32,381 nt of DNA from Vulcanimicrobiota bacterium (lineage in GTDB: Bacteria; Vulcanimicrobiota; Vulcanimicrobiia; Vulcanimicrobiales; Vulcanimicrobiaceae), in NCBI GenBank assembly GCA_027315505.1, contig DAHUXY010000125.1, positions 1 through 32,381 of the forward strand. Direction: 5' to 3'. The position numbers and the translations under genes were made by a program. Below are positions 1 through 8,800 of the stretch, in pieces. How positions within the stretch are numbered: position 1 is the first letter of the stretch; each line of letters starts with the position of its first letter. The notes beneath the pieces were generated by a model that saw nothing but the letters and a program-made list of their open reading frames with translations, ran no database searches and was not told where the DNA came from.

Positions 1-1
1 G

Positions 2-1114
2 CTGCTCATGCTCGAAGGCACGATGCTGGGGCTTTTTCTCGCCCGCGACGTGCTGGTCTTTGCGCTCTTCTGGGACTTGATGCTGCTGCCGGTATTCTTC
101 GGGCTCATCGGCTGGGGGGAGCATCGGGCGACGGCGTGGCGGTATTTCATCTACAATTTCGCCGGCGGACTGGCCTTGCTCTTGGCCACGGCCGCATTCG
201 GCGTTCTCAACGGATCGACCGACGTCATCGGCGGCAGCGCGCATCTCGTCGGCGCCTGGGTGCCGTGGATCTTCGCCGGATTCACCGTGGCGTTTTTAGT
301 GAAGACGCCGGTCTGGCCGCTCCATACCTGGATGCCCTTGACGTACGCGGATACGCCCGCGCCGATGGTCGCCGTCGTCAGTGCGGTGCAATCGAAGGCG
401 GGCCTCTACGGCTTCATCGCCATCTGCATGGCCTTCATGCCGGATTACCTCAAGGCTTACGCCGGTATCCTTATCGTGCTGGGCGTGATCTCGCTGCTCT
501 ACGGTGCGTTCGCGGCCTTGGTGCAAACCGACGTCAAACGCATCGTCGCATATTCGTCGCTCTCGCATCTCGGCCTGATCGTTGTGGCGATCGCTTCGTT
601 CAATGCGATGGCGCTGCGAGGGGCGATAATCTACATCATCGCTCACGGACTCTTCTCCGCGGCGCTCTTTCTGATTATCGGGTTCGTTGAAGAACGCGAG
701 GAGTCGCGTTCGCTCCTGCGACTCGGCGGGATCGGAAAAGCCAATCCGCGCCTGGCCGGCGCGCTCTGCATCGCGGCGCTGGCGGCGCTCGGGCTGCCGG
801 GGCTGGCAGGCTTCGCGGGCGAGATCGTCATCTTAACCGGCGTCTTTTCGGCGGGCTATCTCTGGCCCACGATTCTCGCGCTGGTTCCGATCGTCGTAGC
901 GGCTGCATATATGCTGCGGCTTTTCCAGGGTGTGATGAACGGCCCCGAACGCGAAGATCTTCCGGTTCGCCGGGATCTGAGCTGGCTCGAAGGGCTCGCA
1001 CTCGCTCCGCTGGTGTTGGCGCTCGTCTTCGTCGGCATCAATCCGCACGCCTTAACCACCTTCGATACCGCCGCGTTCAGTGCGGTCGCAACCACGTTAG
1101 GAGGGGCACGATGA
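2..1114 (+). CDS. nuoM: NADH-quinone oxidoreductase subunit M, 5'-partial (frame open to the window edge)
   Basis: Translation has NuoM/antiporter-like motifs (FWDLMLLPVFF, VKTPVWPLHTWMPLTYADTPAP, KRIVAYSSLSHLG); followed immediately by nuoN. Confidence 0.93.
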   Translation: MLMLEGTMLGLFLARDVLVFALFWDLMLLPVFFGLIGWGEHRATAWRYFIYNFAGGLALLLATAAFGVLNGSTDVIGGSAHLVGAWVPWIFAGFTVAFLVKTPVWPLHTWMPLTYADTPAPMVAVVSAVQSKAGLYGFIAICMAFMPDYLKAYAGILIVLGVISLLYGAFAALVQTDVKRIVAYSSLSHLGLIVVAIASFNAMALRGAIIYIIAHGLFSAALFLIIGFVEEREESRSLLRLGGIGKANPRLAGALCIAALAALGLPGLAGFAGEIVILTGVFSAGYLWPTILALVPIVVAAAYMLRLFQGVMNGPEREDLPVRRDLSWLEGLALAPLVLALVFVGINPHALTTFDTAAFSAVATTLGGAR

Positions 1115-2541
1115 CGAACATGGTGAACGGCGCGGATTGGGCCGCGCTCGCTCCGCTGGGTATCGTCGCCGTCACCGCGCTCGTGGTGCTGCTGGTCGAT
1201 CTGGTCGCCCGCGACCACGCATCGCGCAATGCCTCGATCGCGATCGGCGTAGCCGGAACGCTGGTAGCGGCGTTCGTCTGCGCGCGGGGATACGGCATCA
1301 ACTACGCAGCCTTCGGTGGCGCGTTCGTGCAAGGTGGCTTCAGCACCGTCTTTCAGGAGATCGTCCTCGCAGCGGTGCTCGGCTCGCTCGTTCTTTTCGC
1401 CGCGATCGGCAAGGAAACGCGCGTCGCCGCCGCCGTGGCGCTGATGCTCTGGTCGGCGTGCGGCGCGATGCTCATGGCCGGTGCAGCCAGCCTCATGACG
1501 ATTTTCCTCGGACTGGAATTGCTCTCGCTCGCGCTCTACTGCTTGTGCGGCCTCTCCGACCGGCCGACCGCGCGCGAAGCCGCACTCAAGTATTTGATTC
1601 TCAGTTCGACCGCATCGGGCTTCATGCTCTACGGCATGGCGTTGCTCTTCGGCGCGAGCGGCAGCGTGCAACTCTCTGCATTGGTCGCCCCGGCGCTCGC
1701 GGTTTCGCCGCTCTATTGGGTCGGCTCGGGTTTGTTCTTCGTCGGCATCGCGTTCAAACTGAGCTTGGTCCCCTTCCATACTTGGGCGCCCGACGTGTAT
1801 GAAGGCGCGCCCTTACCCGTCACGGCGTTCATGAGCGTTGCCACCAAGGCGGGGACGCTTGCGGTATTGGCCCGCTTCATCTACGCCGCCGTACCCAGCA
1901 CGATCGCCGAAAAGCTGTTGCTGCCGATTTGGGTGATCGCTGCGATTTCGATGATCGCCGGTAACGTCGGCATGTTGGCGCAGCACGATCTCAAACGCCT
2001 GATCGCGTTCTCGGGCATCGCGCAAGTCGGCTATATCCTCACCGCGCTCGCGGGCGGATCCGCGCTCGGACTGCGCTACGCTATCTATTACCTCGTGGCG
2101 TACGCGGTCATGAATCTCGGGGCGTTCGCGATCGCCGCGACGCTATCGGGGGATGGAGAAGAAGGCTCGCGCCTAGCCAACTATCGCGGTTTGGCCAAAC
2201 GCCGCCCGTTAGCAGCCGCGTTGATGAGCGTGTTCTTGATCGCGATGGCCGGCTTGCCGCCCACCGCCGGATTTCTCGGAAAGATCTTGATCCTCTCGAG
2301 CAGCGTGAGCACCGGCTACGCGTGGCTCGGCGGCGTCCTGATCGCCGGCACGGCGATCTCGCTCTATGCGTATGCGAAGATCGTGCGCGCGATGTACGGT
2401 CGCGACGAGCACGCGCACCCGCACGGCGCCGCCCCGGCCGTGCCTCTCGCGTGGGCGAGCGCGATAATCTGCGCGGTCGTTGTGATCGTCATGGCCTTTT
2501 ATCCCCTTACGCCGAGCAATATTCTGCCGCTCGTACGATGA
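1111..2541 (+). CDS. nuoN: NADH-quinone oxidoreductase subunit N
   Basis: 476 aa multi-TM protein with KLSLVPFHTWAPDVYEGAPLPVTAFMSVATKAG and HDLKRLIAFSGIAQVGY; ATGA overlap with nuoM. Confidence 0.94.
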   Translation: MTNMVNGADWAALAPLGIVAVTALVVLLVDLVARDHASRNASIAIGVAGTLVAAFVCARGYGINYAAFGGAFVQGGFSTVFQEIVLAAVLGSLVLFAAIGKETRVAAAVALMLWSACGAMLMAGAASLMTIFLGLELLSLALYCLCGLSDRPTAREAALKYLILSSTASGFMLYGMALLFGASGSVQLSALVAPALAVSPLYWVGSGLFFVGIAFKLSLVPFHTWAPDVYEGAPLPVTAFMSVATKAGTLAVLARFIYAAVPSTIAEKLLLPIWVIAAISMIAGNVGMLAQHDLKRLIAFSGIAQVGYILTALAGGSALGLRYAIYYLVAYAVMNLGAFAIAATLSGDGEEGSRLANYRGLAKRRPLAAALMSVFLIAMAGLPPTAGFLGKILILSSSVSTGYAWLGGVLIAGTAISLYAYAKIVRAMYGRDEHAHPHGAAPAVPLAWASAIICAVVVIVMAFYPLTPSNILPLVR

Positions 2542-2954
2542 GCCAGGACTTCTTTGCGGTTTTCGGGAGCGCCGTTCGCGGTTTACGCGCACGGCTCGAC
2601 CGCGTTCTGCAGAGCCACGGCTTGCGGCTGGGGCAGTACCAGGTGCTCCGCGTTCTGTGGGATCGCGACGGCTTGACGCCGCGAGAACTCGCCGATCGGC
2701 TCGATGTCGAGATGCCGACCGTCACCCGAACCGTGCAGCGGATGGTGCGCGACGGTTTGGTACAACGCGAAGCGCACGGGTCCGACGCGCGCTCCGTCCG
2801 CATCCGGCTCACGCCCCTTGGAAACGACAAAAAGGCCGAGGTCGCTCGCTTGTTCGGCGATGAGGCCGAGCGCGCACTCACAGGATTCTCGCCGGAAGAC
2901 CGCGCGGCGTTCGTCGCATTCCTCGAACGCATCAATACCAACGTCCGGAGCTAG
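2538..2954 (+). CDS. MarR family transcriptional regulator
   Basis: 138 aa, MarR winged-helix pattern (LGQYQVLRVLWDRDGLTPRELADRLDVEMPTVTRTVQRMVRDGLVQREAHGSDARSVRIRLTPLG); ATGA overlap with the nuoN stop. Confidence 0.88.
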   Translation: MSQDFFAVFGSAVRGLRARLDRVLQSHGLRLGQYQVLRVLWDRDGLTPRELADRLDVEMPTVTRTVQRMVRDGLVQREAHGSDARSVRIRLTPLGNDKKAEVARLFGDEAERALTGFSPEDRAAFVAFLERINTNVRS

Positions 2955-2993
2955 CCGCCGGGAAGACGCGAGCCCTCGGCGACGCGTGGCCCA

Positions 2994-3117
2994 CGGTTGG
3001 GGGAGCTGCGATTTTTTGGGCCTTCACAGGATGTGAACTTCAAAGCTTGCTTTGCCCAAAAAACGTAGCAGCGTTGGATTTTACAGGATGTAAAATCCAA
3101 CAGCGGTCCCCCAATCG
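2994..3117 (+). ncRNA. Candidate structured element, copy E1 (outer helix, internal multi-part helix, two C-AGGAT-G hairpins)
   Basis: P1 CGGTTGGGGGA:TCCCCCAATCG; P2 GCTGC..TTTTTTGGGC:GCCCAAAAAA..GCAGC; hairpin TTCAC-AGGAT-GTGAA (3023-3037); perfect 12-bp hairpin GTTGGATTTTAC-AGGAT-GTAAAATCCAAC (3073-3101). Same layout as 26758-26934 on the minus strand. Confidence 0.7.
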
Positions 3118-3161
3118 CGTATCCGGTCTCTCCGCCTCCGGGCTACAGCGCTAGCAGCGCC

Positions 3162-3563
3162 TCAATTCACGCGCATCGGGACGCCGCTGATGTTCGGGCG
3201 TTGCGGGCGCATCGGGGGTTGCGGCGAGGCCGGCGCTTCGACCGAGGCGGGCCAATAGCGAAGTGCGAGCGAGTACGCGAGATAGTCGTTGTACGCGTCG
3301 CAATCGTTCTGGATGGTGAAGCAGCGTACGATCCACAGCGGAATCGTAATGAGGACACCGACGCCGCTGAGCAGCGCGAGCGTCATCAGGATGCCGCGCT
3401 TGTAGTCGCCGAAATAGTACGATTCGCCGCCGACCAAGCCGAGCAGGATGGTGAGCATCAGCGCGATCGTGGGGTCCTTGGCGTAGCGCTGGTATTCATA
3501 CACGAACGTGGCCTGGGCTTCGGGGCGTAGTTCCCGGGCGAGCATCTGCGAGTACGGTGTCAT
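3162..3563 (-). CDS. TM2-domain-like small membrane protein
   Basis: MTPYSQMLARELRPEAQATFVYEYQRYAKDPTIALMLTILLGLVGGESYYFGDYKRGILMTLALLSGVG; TM2-like Gx..YFGDYKRGI between two hydrophobic segments; start chosen at 3563 rather than the longer ORF. Confidence 0.7.
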   Translation of the reverse strand: MTPYSQMLARELRPEAQATFVYEYQRYAKDPTIALMLTILLGLVGGESYYFGDYKRGILMTLALLSGVGVLITIPLWIVRCFTIQNDCDAYNDYLAYSLALRYWPASVEAPASPQPPMRPQRPNISGVPMRVN

Positions 3564-3582
3564 GGTGATCCTCCGCCGTTCA

Positions 3583-5364
3583 TTACGGTGACACGCCTCC
3601 GGGTGTTTCGCTCGGGGCGAGCAAATCGTAGGCGTCGCGAAGCTCGGCGGCGGATGGGATCGGAGCCCCGCAGAGGGTGCCGACGCAGACGTAAGCGGCC
3701 GGGCATGGGGAGCCCGGCAAGCCCGCCTCCCGAGCGCCGGCCCGGTCCAGCGTTCGCACGCTCGCGAACGGGGTGGGAAGGCGCCGCGCCGCTTCGCGGA
3801 AATCGCCGGTTTCATCCACGCTTCCCGTCACCTTGATCGTGACCTCGGGGGCGAGATAGCGCTGGACGGCTCGCACGTAGGTTGACGCGAAGGACCCGGC
3901 GGCGGCGAAGGAGCGGACGTAGAGGGCCAGGGTTCGTTCCGCGGCGGTGCGGAAGCGCGGCTCTGCGGTCATCGCGGCCAAGCGCAGCATGGCTTCGGCA
4001 AAGAGGCCGTTCTCCACGACGGGGCGATCGGGCACGTCGAGCCGGCCGAGCGTCGCTTCGATCCCGGCGTGATCGTAGACGCCGCCGTCGGGTGCGCCGA
4101 ATCGCTCGACGATGCGATCGGCGTGCGCCGCCGCGCGCTGGATGAAGCGGGCTTCCCCGGTCGCTTCGTGCAGATCGAGGAGCGCCCGCACGTAGGCGAC
4201 TTGGTCGCCGAGCAAACCGCGTACCCGGGGCGCTTCATCGGGCGCCAGAACGTGATAGAGCAGGCCTTCGGGGTCGCTCATGCGTTCGTGCAAGGCGTCG
4301 AGGGTGGCGGCACCGTGCGCGGCGAGGGTGTCGTCGTCGAGCGCGAGCGAGGCCCATGCGAAGGCCCCGGCCAGGCCCGCATTCCAGTTCGTGTAGGCTC
4401 GCCGGTCGACGAACGGCGCGGTCCGTTTCCGGCGCTCGTCCATCGGTAATGCAAAATACTCTTCGTCCGCGTCTTGGCTGCCGGCAAAAAAATGCGTTGC
4501 CGGATCCAGCAGTACCGTTTGGACGTAGCGTAGCGCGGACTGCAGGGTGGCGCGGGTATCGCCGGTCGGCGCCCAAAGCATCAATTGCGCGAGCACGCGC
4601 AAGAGGCCGCCGTGGTCCTCGGCCATTTTTTCGAAATGCGGAACCGACCAGTCACGGGTCGTGGAATAGCGGAAGAACCCGCCTTCGACGTGGTCGTACA
4701 TGCCGCCGCGCGACATCTCCCGCAGCGTCCGCGCGACCATCTCGTAAAGCCGATGCTCGCCGGTGTATCGCCACTGCGCGAGCAAGAGTTCGAGCATTTC
4801 GGGTTGCGGAAATTTCGGCGCTTCGCCGAAGCCGCCGTATTCGGCGTCGTAGCCGGCGGCGATCTCGTCCACGACGTGCGCGACCACGTTTTGATTGAGA
4901 TCTGCAACGGTTCCCGCTTCGTAGCTGCCGCTGCGCGAGCGTAGCTCCACCGCACGGGCGGCGATGCCTTCGCGTTGCTCGCGGTAGAAGCGAGCGATTT
5001 CTGCAAGCGCGCGCTGCATCTGCGGTGGCGCGAGATAGGTGGCGCCGGTGATCGTCGTGCCGTCGGCGGCGAGAAATACCGTCGTCGGCCAACCACCCAT
5101 GTTGTAACGAGCGTTGATATCGGGGCGCTCGTCGTTGTCGATGCGAACCGGTACGAAATCGCGGTTGATCGCAGCGATGATCTCCGGATCCGAATACGAC
5201 GTTTCGTCCATGACGTGGCACCAATGGCACCACACGGCGGAGATGGAAAGCAAGACCGCTTTTTCCTCGCGCTGCGCCCGGGAGAAAGCCTCCTCGCTCC
5301 AGGGCATCCATGCGATGTCGCTCGCGCGATTGGCGCGGGGTGAAAAGTGAAACTCAGTCGTCAT
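3583..5364 (-). CDS. DUF255/thioredoxin-domain-containing protein (YyaL/SPATA20-like)
   Basis: NPW-type start region then VWCHWCHVMDETSYSDPEIIAAINRDFVPVRIDNDERPDINARY..GGWPTTVFL, and GGxYDHVEGGFFRYSTTRDWSVPHFEKM; characteristic of the family. Confidence 0.93.
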   Translation of the reverse strand: MTTEFHFSPRANRASDIAWMPWSEEAFSRAQREEKAVLLSISAVWCHWCHVMDETSYSDPEIIAAINRDFVPVRIDNDERPDINARYNMGGWPTTVFLAADGTTITGATYLAPPQMQRALAEIARFYREQREGIAARAVELRSRSGSYEAGTVADLNQNVVAHVVDEIAAGYDAEYGGFGEAPKFPQPEMLELLLAQWRYTGEHRLYEMVARTLREMSRGGMYDHVEGGFFRYSTTRDWSVPHFEKMAEDHGGLLRVLAQLMLWAPTGDTRATLQSALRYVQTVLLDPATHFFAGSQDADEEYFALPMDERRKRTAPFVDRRAYTNWNAGLAGAFAWASLALDDDTLAAHGAATLDALHERMSDPEGLLYHVLAPDEAPRVRGLLGDQVAYVRALLDLHEATGEARFIQRAAAHADRIVERFGAPDGGVYDHAGIEATLGRLDVPDRPVVENGLFAEAMLRLAAMTAEPRFRTAAERTLALYVRSFAAAGSFASTYVRAVQRYLAPEVTIKVTGSVDETGDFREAARRLPTPFASVRTLDRAGAREAGLPGSPCPAAYVCVGTLCGAPIPSAAELRDAYDLLAPSETPGGVSP

Positions 5365-5641
5365 CGTCGGAAAACCCCCGTAGGAAGGATGTCCCGTAAA
5401 ACACCGCCAGGAGGGCAAAAGCCGCAAAAGTGGGGATGAGAATTGCGGTCGCGCCGGTTGCGGCGATGCCGGCGAACAGGGCGGCTAGGCCAAGGGCCAC
5501 GAACGCGTAGCGCCGATGGGTTGCCGCCGTCATACCGTACACGCTCGCGTCGTAGTACCCCCCGCCGCTGCGACTGCGGTACCAAGCCGCCGCGGCCAGG
5601 GCTACGCACAGGCCGGCGCCCAACACACTCCAGATCATCAC
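5354..5641 (-). CDS. Small hypothetical membrane protein
   Basis: 95 aa with three hydrophobic segments; 3' end overlaps the DUF255 start by 11 nt. Confidence 0.6.
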   Translation of the reverse strand: MMIWSVLGAGLCVALAAAAWYRSRSGGGYYDASVYGMTAATHRRYAFVALGLAALFAGIAATGATAILIPTFAAFALLAVFYGTSFLRGFSDDDD

Positions 5642-5730
5642 GGCCTCCTCATTCGCGATACGGGTTTACGCTTGCCTTGGAGCGGGAAAGAAACCGAGGT
5701 TAGATTCGGAATCTCTGCAGGAGCAATACT

Positions 5731-5970
5731 ATGAATAACGACCCGGTCATCATCAAGGAAAATGGCGGATCGAGTGCAGCGGCGCTCGGAATCACGGTCG
5801 TCGTTGTGGCGGCCATCCTTATCGCGCTCTTCGTCTGGCATCCGTGGACGATGACGAGCACGACCAATTCAACCACCACGACCACGCAGCCGGCCGCCGG
5901 ACAGGCCCAGCCGCAAACCCAAACGCAGAAGAGCACCACGACGACGAACGGAAACGGCGGGGGCCAGTAA
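5731..5970 (+). CDS. Hypothetical protein with one TM and a Thr/Gln-rich tail
   Basis: 79 aa; hydrophobic segment AALGITVVVVAAILIALFVW followed by low-complexity TNSTTTTTQPAAGQAQPQTQTQKSTTTTNGNGG. Confidence 0.55.
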   Translation: MNNDPVIIKENGGSSAAALGITVVVVAAILIALFVWHPWTMTSTTNSTTTTTQPAAGQAQPQTQTQKSTTTTNGNGGGQ

Positions 5971-6128
5971 TGGGCGGACTCCTCTGGGCGATCATCGTCA
6001 TTCTCTTCATCTTCTGGCTGGTGGGGCTTTCGTTCCACTTGCTGGGTGGTTTCATCCACATCATTTTGGTGATTGCATTGGTATTACTGGTCATTAATCT
6101 GATCACCGGGCGCGGCGCGCGCATATAG
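5970..6128 (+). CDS. Lmo0937-like (DUF5670-type) small membrane protein
   Basis: MGGLLWAIIVILFIFWLVGLSFHLLGGFIHIILVIALVLLVINLITGRGARI resembles the family pattern WLxG(F)..HxxGxxIHxLLVIAlilllinli.G. Confidence 0.7.
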   Translation: MGGLLWAIIVILFIFWLVGLSFHLLGGFIHIILVIALVLLVINLITGRGARI

Positions 6129-6144
6129 CCGGACGTAGGTAACG

Positions 6145-7749
6145 ATGCGCAAAACCGCGCAGAGTGGGGCACGGGCGAGCTCGCTTAGCGAGCCGCTCGC
6201 TGCCTATGCGGCAAAGCGCGATTTTGCGAAGACGCCCGAGCCCGGGGCGGTGCGCGCGAAAGCGTCGGCGCGGTTACGATTCGTCGTCCAGATGCATCGC
6301 GCATCGCATCTCCATTACGACGTGCGCCTCGAAGCCGGCGGGGTATTGGCTTCGTGGGCGGTCCCGAAAGGGCCGACGCTTGCGCCGGGCGAGCGCCGGT
6401 TAGCGATGCACGTGGAGGATCATCCGCTCGCGTATCGCGATTTCGAAGGGACGATTCCCGCCGGACAGTACGGTGCGGGCAGCGTCATCGTATGGGATCG
6501 CGGAACGTATACGCTGGCCGAAGGCTCCGATCCGGTGCGCGAGATCGCCGGCGGAAAAATCAAAGTCCGGCTCTCCGGCAAGAAATTGCGCGGCCTGTTC
6601 ACCTTCGTGCGCATCAAGTCGCGCGAAGGCGAGAGCGGCGAACCGTGGCTGCTCATCAAAGATGACGACGATGCCGCCGATCCGGGATACGATCCCGCCG
6701 ACCATCCGGAATCGGCCAAGAGCGGTAAGACGCTGGCGGATATCGCCGCCGACCCAAAAGCCAAAACGTGGCAATCGCGAAAAGCCGCGGATCCACCGCC
6801 GCGTGCCGACCCTTTGCCGCACGTGGAATCGCCCATGCTCGCAACCTTGATCGATGCTCCGTTCGACGGCGACGACTGGCTGTTCGAAATCAAGTGGGAT
6901 GGATACCGCGCCATTTGCACGATCGACGCGCACGGAAAGCTCTCGCTAACGTCGCGCAAGGGCGGCGACCTGCTCAAGACCTTTCCCGATCTTCGCGCCC
7001 TCGGCCAAGCGTTCGCGCATACGCCGATCGTCGTCGACGGTGAAATCGTGAGCCTGGACGCGCGGGGCCGATCCGATTTCAGCCGCTTGCAGCAACACGG
7101 TACCACGCCGGAGCAGTTGACGTTCGCGGCGTTCGACGTGTTATATGCCAACGGCCGCGACCTGCGGAAAATGCCGCTGGAGGAGCGCAAGCACATCCTC
7201 GAAGGCCTCTTCCGCGACGAGAGCGTCGTGCTTTACCCCAAACACGTGATCGGCACCGGCGTCGCGCTCTACGAGCGCGCCGTTCACAATCATCTCGAAG
7301 GCATCATTGCGAAGAAACGTTCGTCGCCGTATCATGAGGGACGCACCCGCGACTGGTGCAAAATCAAGGCGCTCGCAGAGCAAGAATTCGTGATCGGCGG
7401 ATGGACCGAGCCGCGAGCGGGGCGCCACGGATTCGGGGCGCTTTTGTTGGGCGTCTACCAGGGCAAAAAACTCGAATACGTCGGGCACGTAGGTACCGGA
7501 TTTACCGCTCGCTCCCTCGCGGATCTGAGCAAACAGCTTCGCGACATCGAGCGCAAGACATCGCCCTTTGCGGATGAAGTGCGCGCGAATACGCCCGCGC
7601 ATTACGTTAAGCCCGAGTTGGTGGCTCAGGTGCGATTTTCGGAATGGACGCGCGAAGGGCGCTTGCGCCAACCCGCGTTTCTCGGGCTTCGCGCGGATAA
7701 GGACGCTCGCGAAGTCCGCAAAGAAGTGGCGCAGGCGAGAACGGCATGA
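6145..7749 (+). CDS. ligD: DNA ligase D, phosphoesterase + ATP-dependent ligase domains (no polymerase domain)
   Basis: N-terminal PE motifs (FVVQMHRASHLHYDVRLEAGGVLASWAVPKGPTLAPGERRLAMHVEDHPLAYRDFEGTIP..YGAG) followed by ligase motifs (FEIKWDGYRAI, VVDGEIVSLD, EGIIAKKRSSPYHEGRTRDWCKIK). Confidence 0.95.
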   Translation: MRKTAQSGARASSLSEPLAAYAAKRDFAKTPEPGAVRAKASARLRFVVQMHRASHLHYDVRLEAGGVLASWAVPKGPTLAPGERRLAMHVEDHPLAYRDFEGTIPAGQYGAGSVIVWDRGTYTLAEGSDPVREIAGGKIKVRLSGKKLRGLFTFVRIKSREGESGEPWLLIKDDDDAADPGYDPADHPESAKSGKTLADIAADPKAKTWQSRKAADPPPRADPLPHVESPMLATLIDAPFDGDDWLFEIKWDGYRAICTIDAHGKLSLTSRKGGDLLKTFPDLRALGQAFAHTPIVVDGEIVSLDARGRSDFSRLQQHGTTPEQLTFAAFDVLYANGRDLRKMPLEERKHILEGLFRDESVVLYPKHVIGTGVALYERAVHNHLEGIIAKKRSSPYHEGRTRDWCKIKALAEQEFVIGGWTEPRAGRHGFGALLLGVYQGKKLEYVGHVGTGFTARSLADLSKQLRDIERKTSPFADEVRANTPAHYVKPELVAQVRFSEWTREGRLRQPAFLGLRADKDAREVRKEVAQARTA

Positions 7750-8711
7750 GCGAGCCACGCGTCGGCGTCCGGGTCGGCTCGCGCACGCTCTCGCTTTCGA
7801 ATTTGACGAAGGTGCTCTATCCGCGAGACGGGTTCACCAAGGGGGACGTGATCGATTACTACCGGCGCGTCGCGCCTCAGATCGTGCCGCATCTGCGCGG
7901 CCGTCCGTTGACGTTGCAGCGCTATCCCAACGGAATCGATGAAGAATCGTTCTTTGAAAAACACGCCCCCAAAGGTACGCCCGACTGGGTGGAGCGCTTC
8001 GACGCGTCGTCGTCGGAGGGCGGCAAGAGCGTTACGTACATCATCTGCAACGACGAGCCAACGCTCGTGTTCGTGGCAAATCTCGCGGCCTTGATCCTCC
8101 ACGTATGGACGTCGCGCATCGGAAGTATCGACGATCCCGACTTTGTTTTTTTCGATCTCGACCCCGGCGAGCAGTGCACCGTCAAAACGCTGGCGCGCGT
8201 CGCCGTGGCCCTGCGAGCGACGCTCCGGGAGATCGGCCTCGAATCGCTGGTAAAGACCTCCGGCGGTATGGGCCTGCATGTGGTCGTGCCGTTGCAGGCG
8301 GGTTACGGATACGCCGCGATCAAAGTCTTTGCCGAGGCGATCGCGCACCAACTGAGCGCGGTGTGCGGGCCCGACGTGACGTTGGAGCGCACGATCAAGA
8401 AGCGCGACGAGCGAGCGGTGTACCTCGATTACGTCCAAGTCGGCCGCGGGAAAACCTACGTCGCACCGTATTCGTTGCGCGCTCGCGACGGCGCTCCGGT
8501 ATCGACGCCGCTCGACTGGAGCGAAGTGGAGGCTTTCGCGCGCAAGCGTACGGAGGTGCTGCCCGAAGCCGCGTTCGTCGCTTACCGCATGCGCACGGTT
8601 TTCAAGCGGATCGAAAGAGACGGAGATCTCTGGGGCGCAAGGCTCTGGCACCCCCAGCGGCTCGAGGGCGCCGTCGCCCGCGCGCGTACTTCGTTCGCCG
8701 CCCCCGCCTGA
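7746..8711 (+). CDS. LigD polymerase-domain protein (primase-polymerase)
   Basis: SNLTKVLYPRDGFTKGDVIDYYRRVAPQIVPHLRGRPLTLQRYPNG..FFEKHAP; FDLDPGE; VKTSGGMGLHVVVPL; ATGA overlap with the upstream ligase. Confidence 0.94.
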   Translation: MSEPRVGVRVGSRTLSLSNLTKVLYPRDGFTKGDVIDYYRRVAPQIVPHLRGRPLTLQRYPNGIDEESFFEKHAPKGTPDWVERFDASSSEGGKSVTYIICNDEPTLVFVANLAALILHVWTSRIGSIDDPDFVFFDLDPGEQCTVKTLARVAVALRATLREIGLESLVKTSGGMGLHVVVPLQAGYGYAAIKVFAEAIAHQLSAVCGPDVTLERTIKKRDERAVYLDYVQVGRGKTYVAPYSLRARDGAPVSTPLDWSEVEAFARKRTEVLPEAAFVAYRMRTVFKRIERDGDLWGARLWHPQRLEGAVARARTSFAAPA

Positions 8712-8800
8712 TACCTATATCTAGTGGCCGGAACGGGCCTCCCCCACGAAATATCGGAGGGCGTGCGCTTCGGCCCAACCTTGGGTAGAATACGAGGGCT

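Noticed and set aside
856-1779. 307-aa ORF on - strand opposite nuoM/nuoN
   Set aside because: Antisense shadow of clear NADH dehydrogenase genes; composition rich in R/E/H with no domain signal.
3384-3455. Additional CAGGATG strings (also near 10426 and 10927)
   Set aside because: They are inside coding sequence without flanking inverted repeats, so not further copies of the hairpin element.
8712-8800. Short inverted repeats (CCTCC...GGAGG; GGCC...GGCC) upstream of ku
   Set aside because: Only 4-6 bp in a GC-rich background; insufficient to call an operator or riboswitch.
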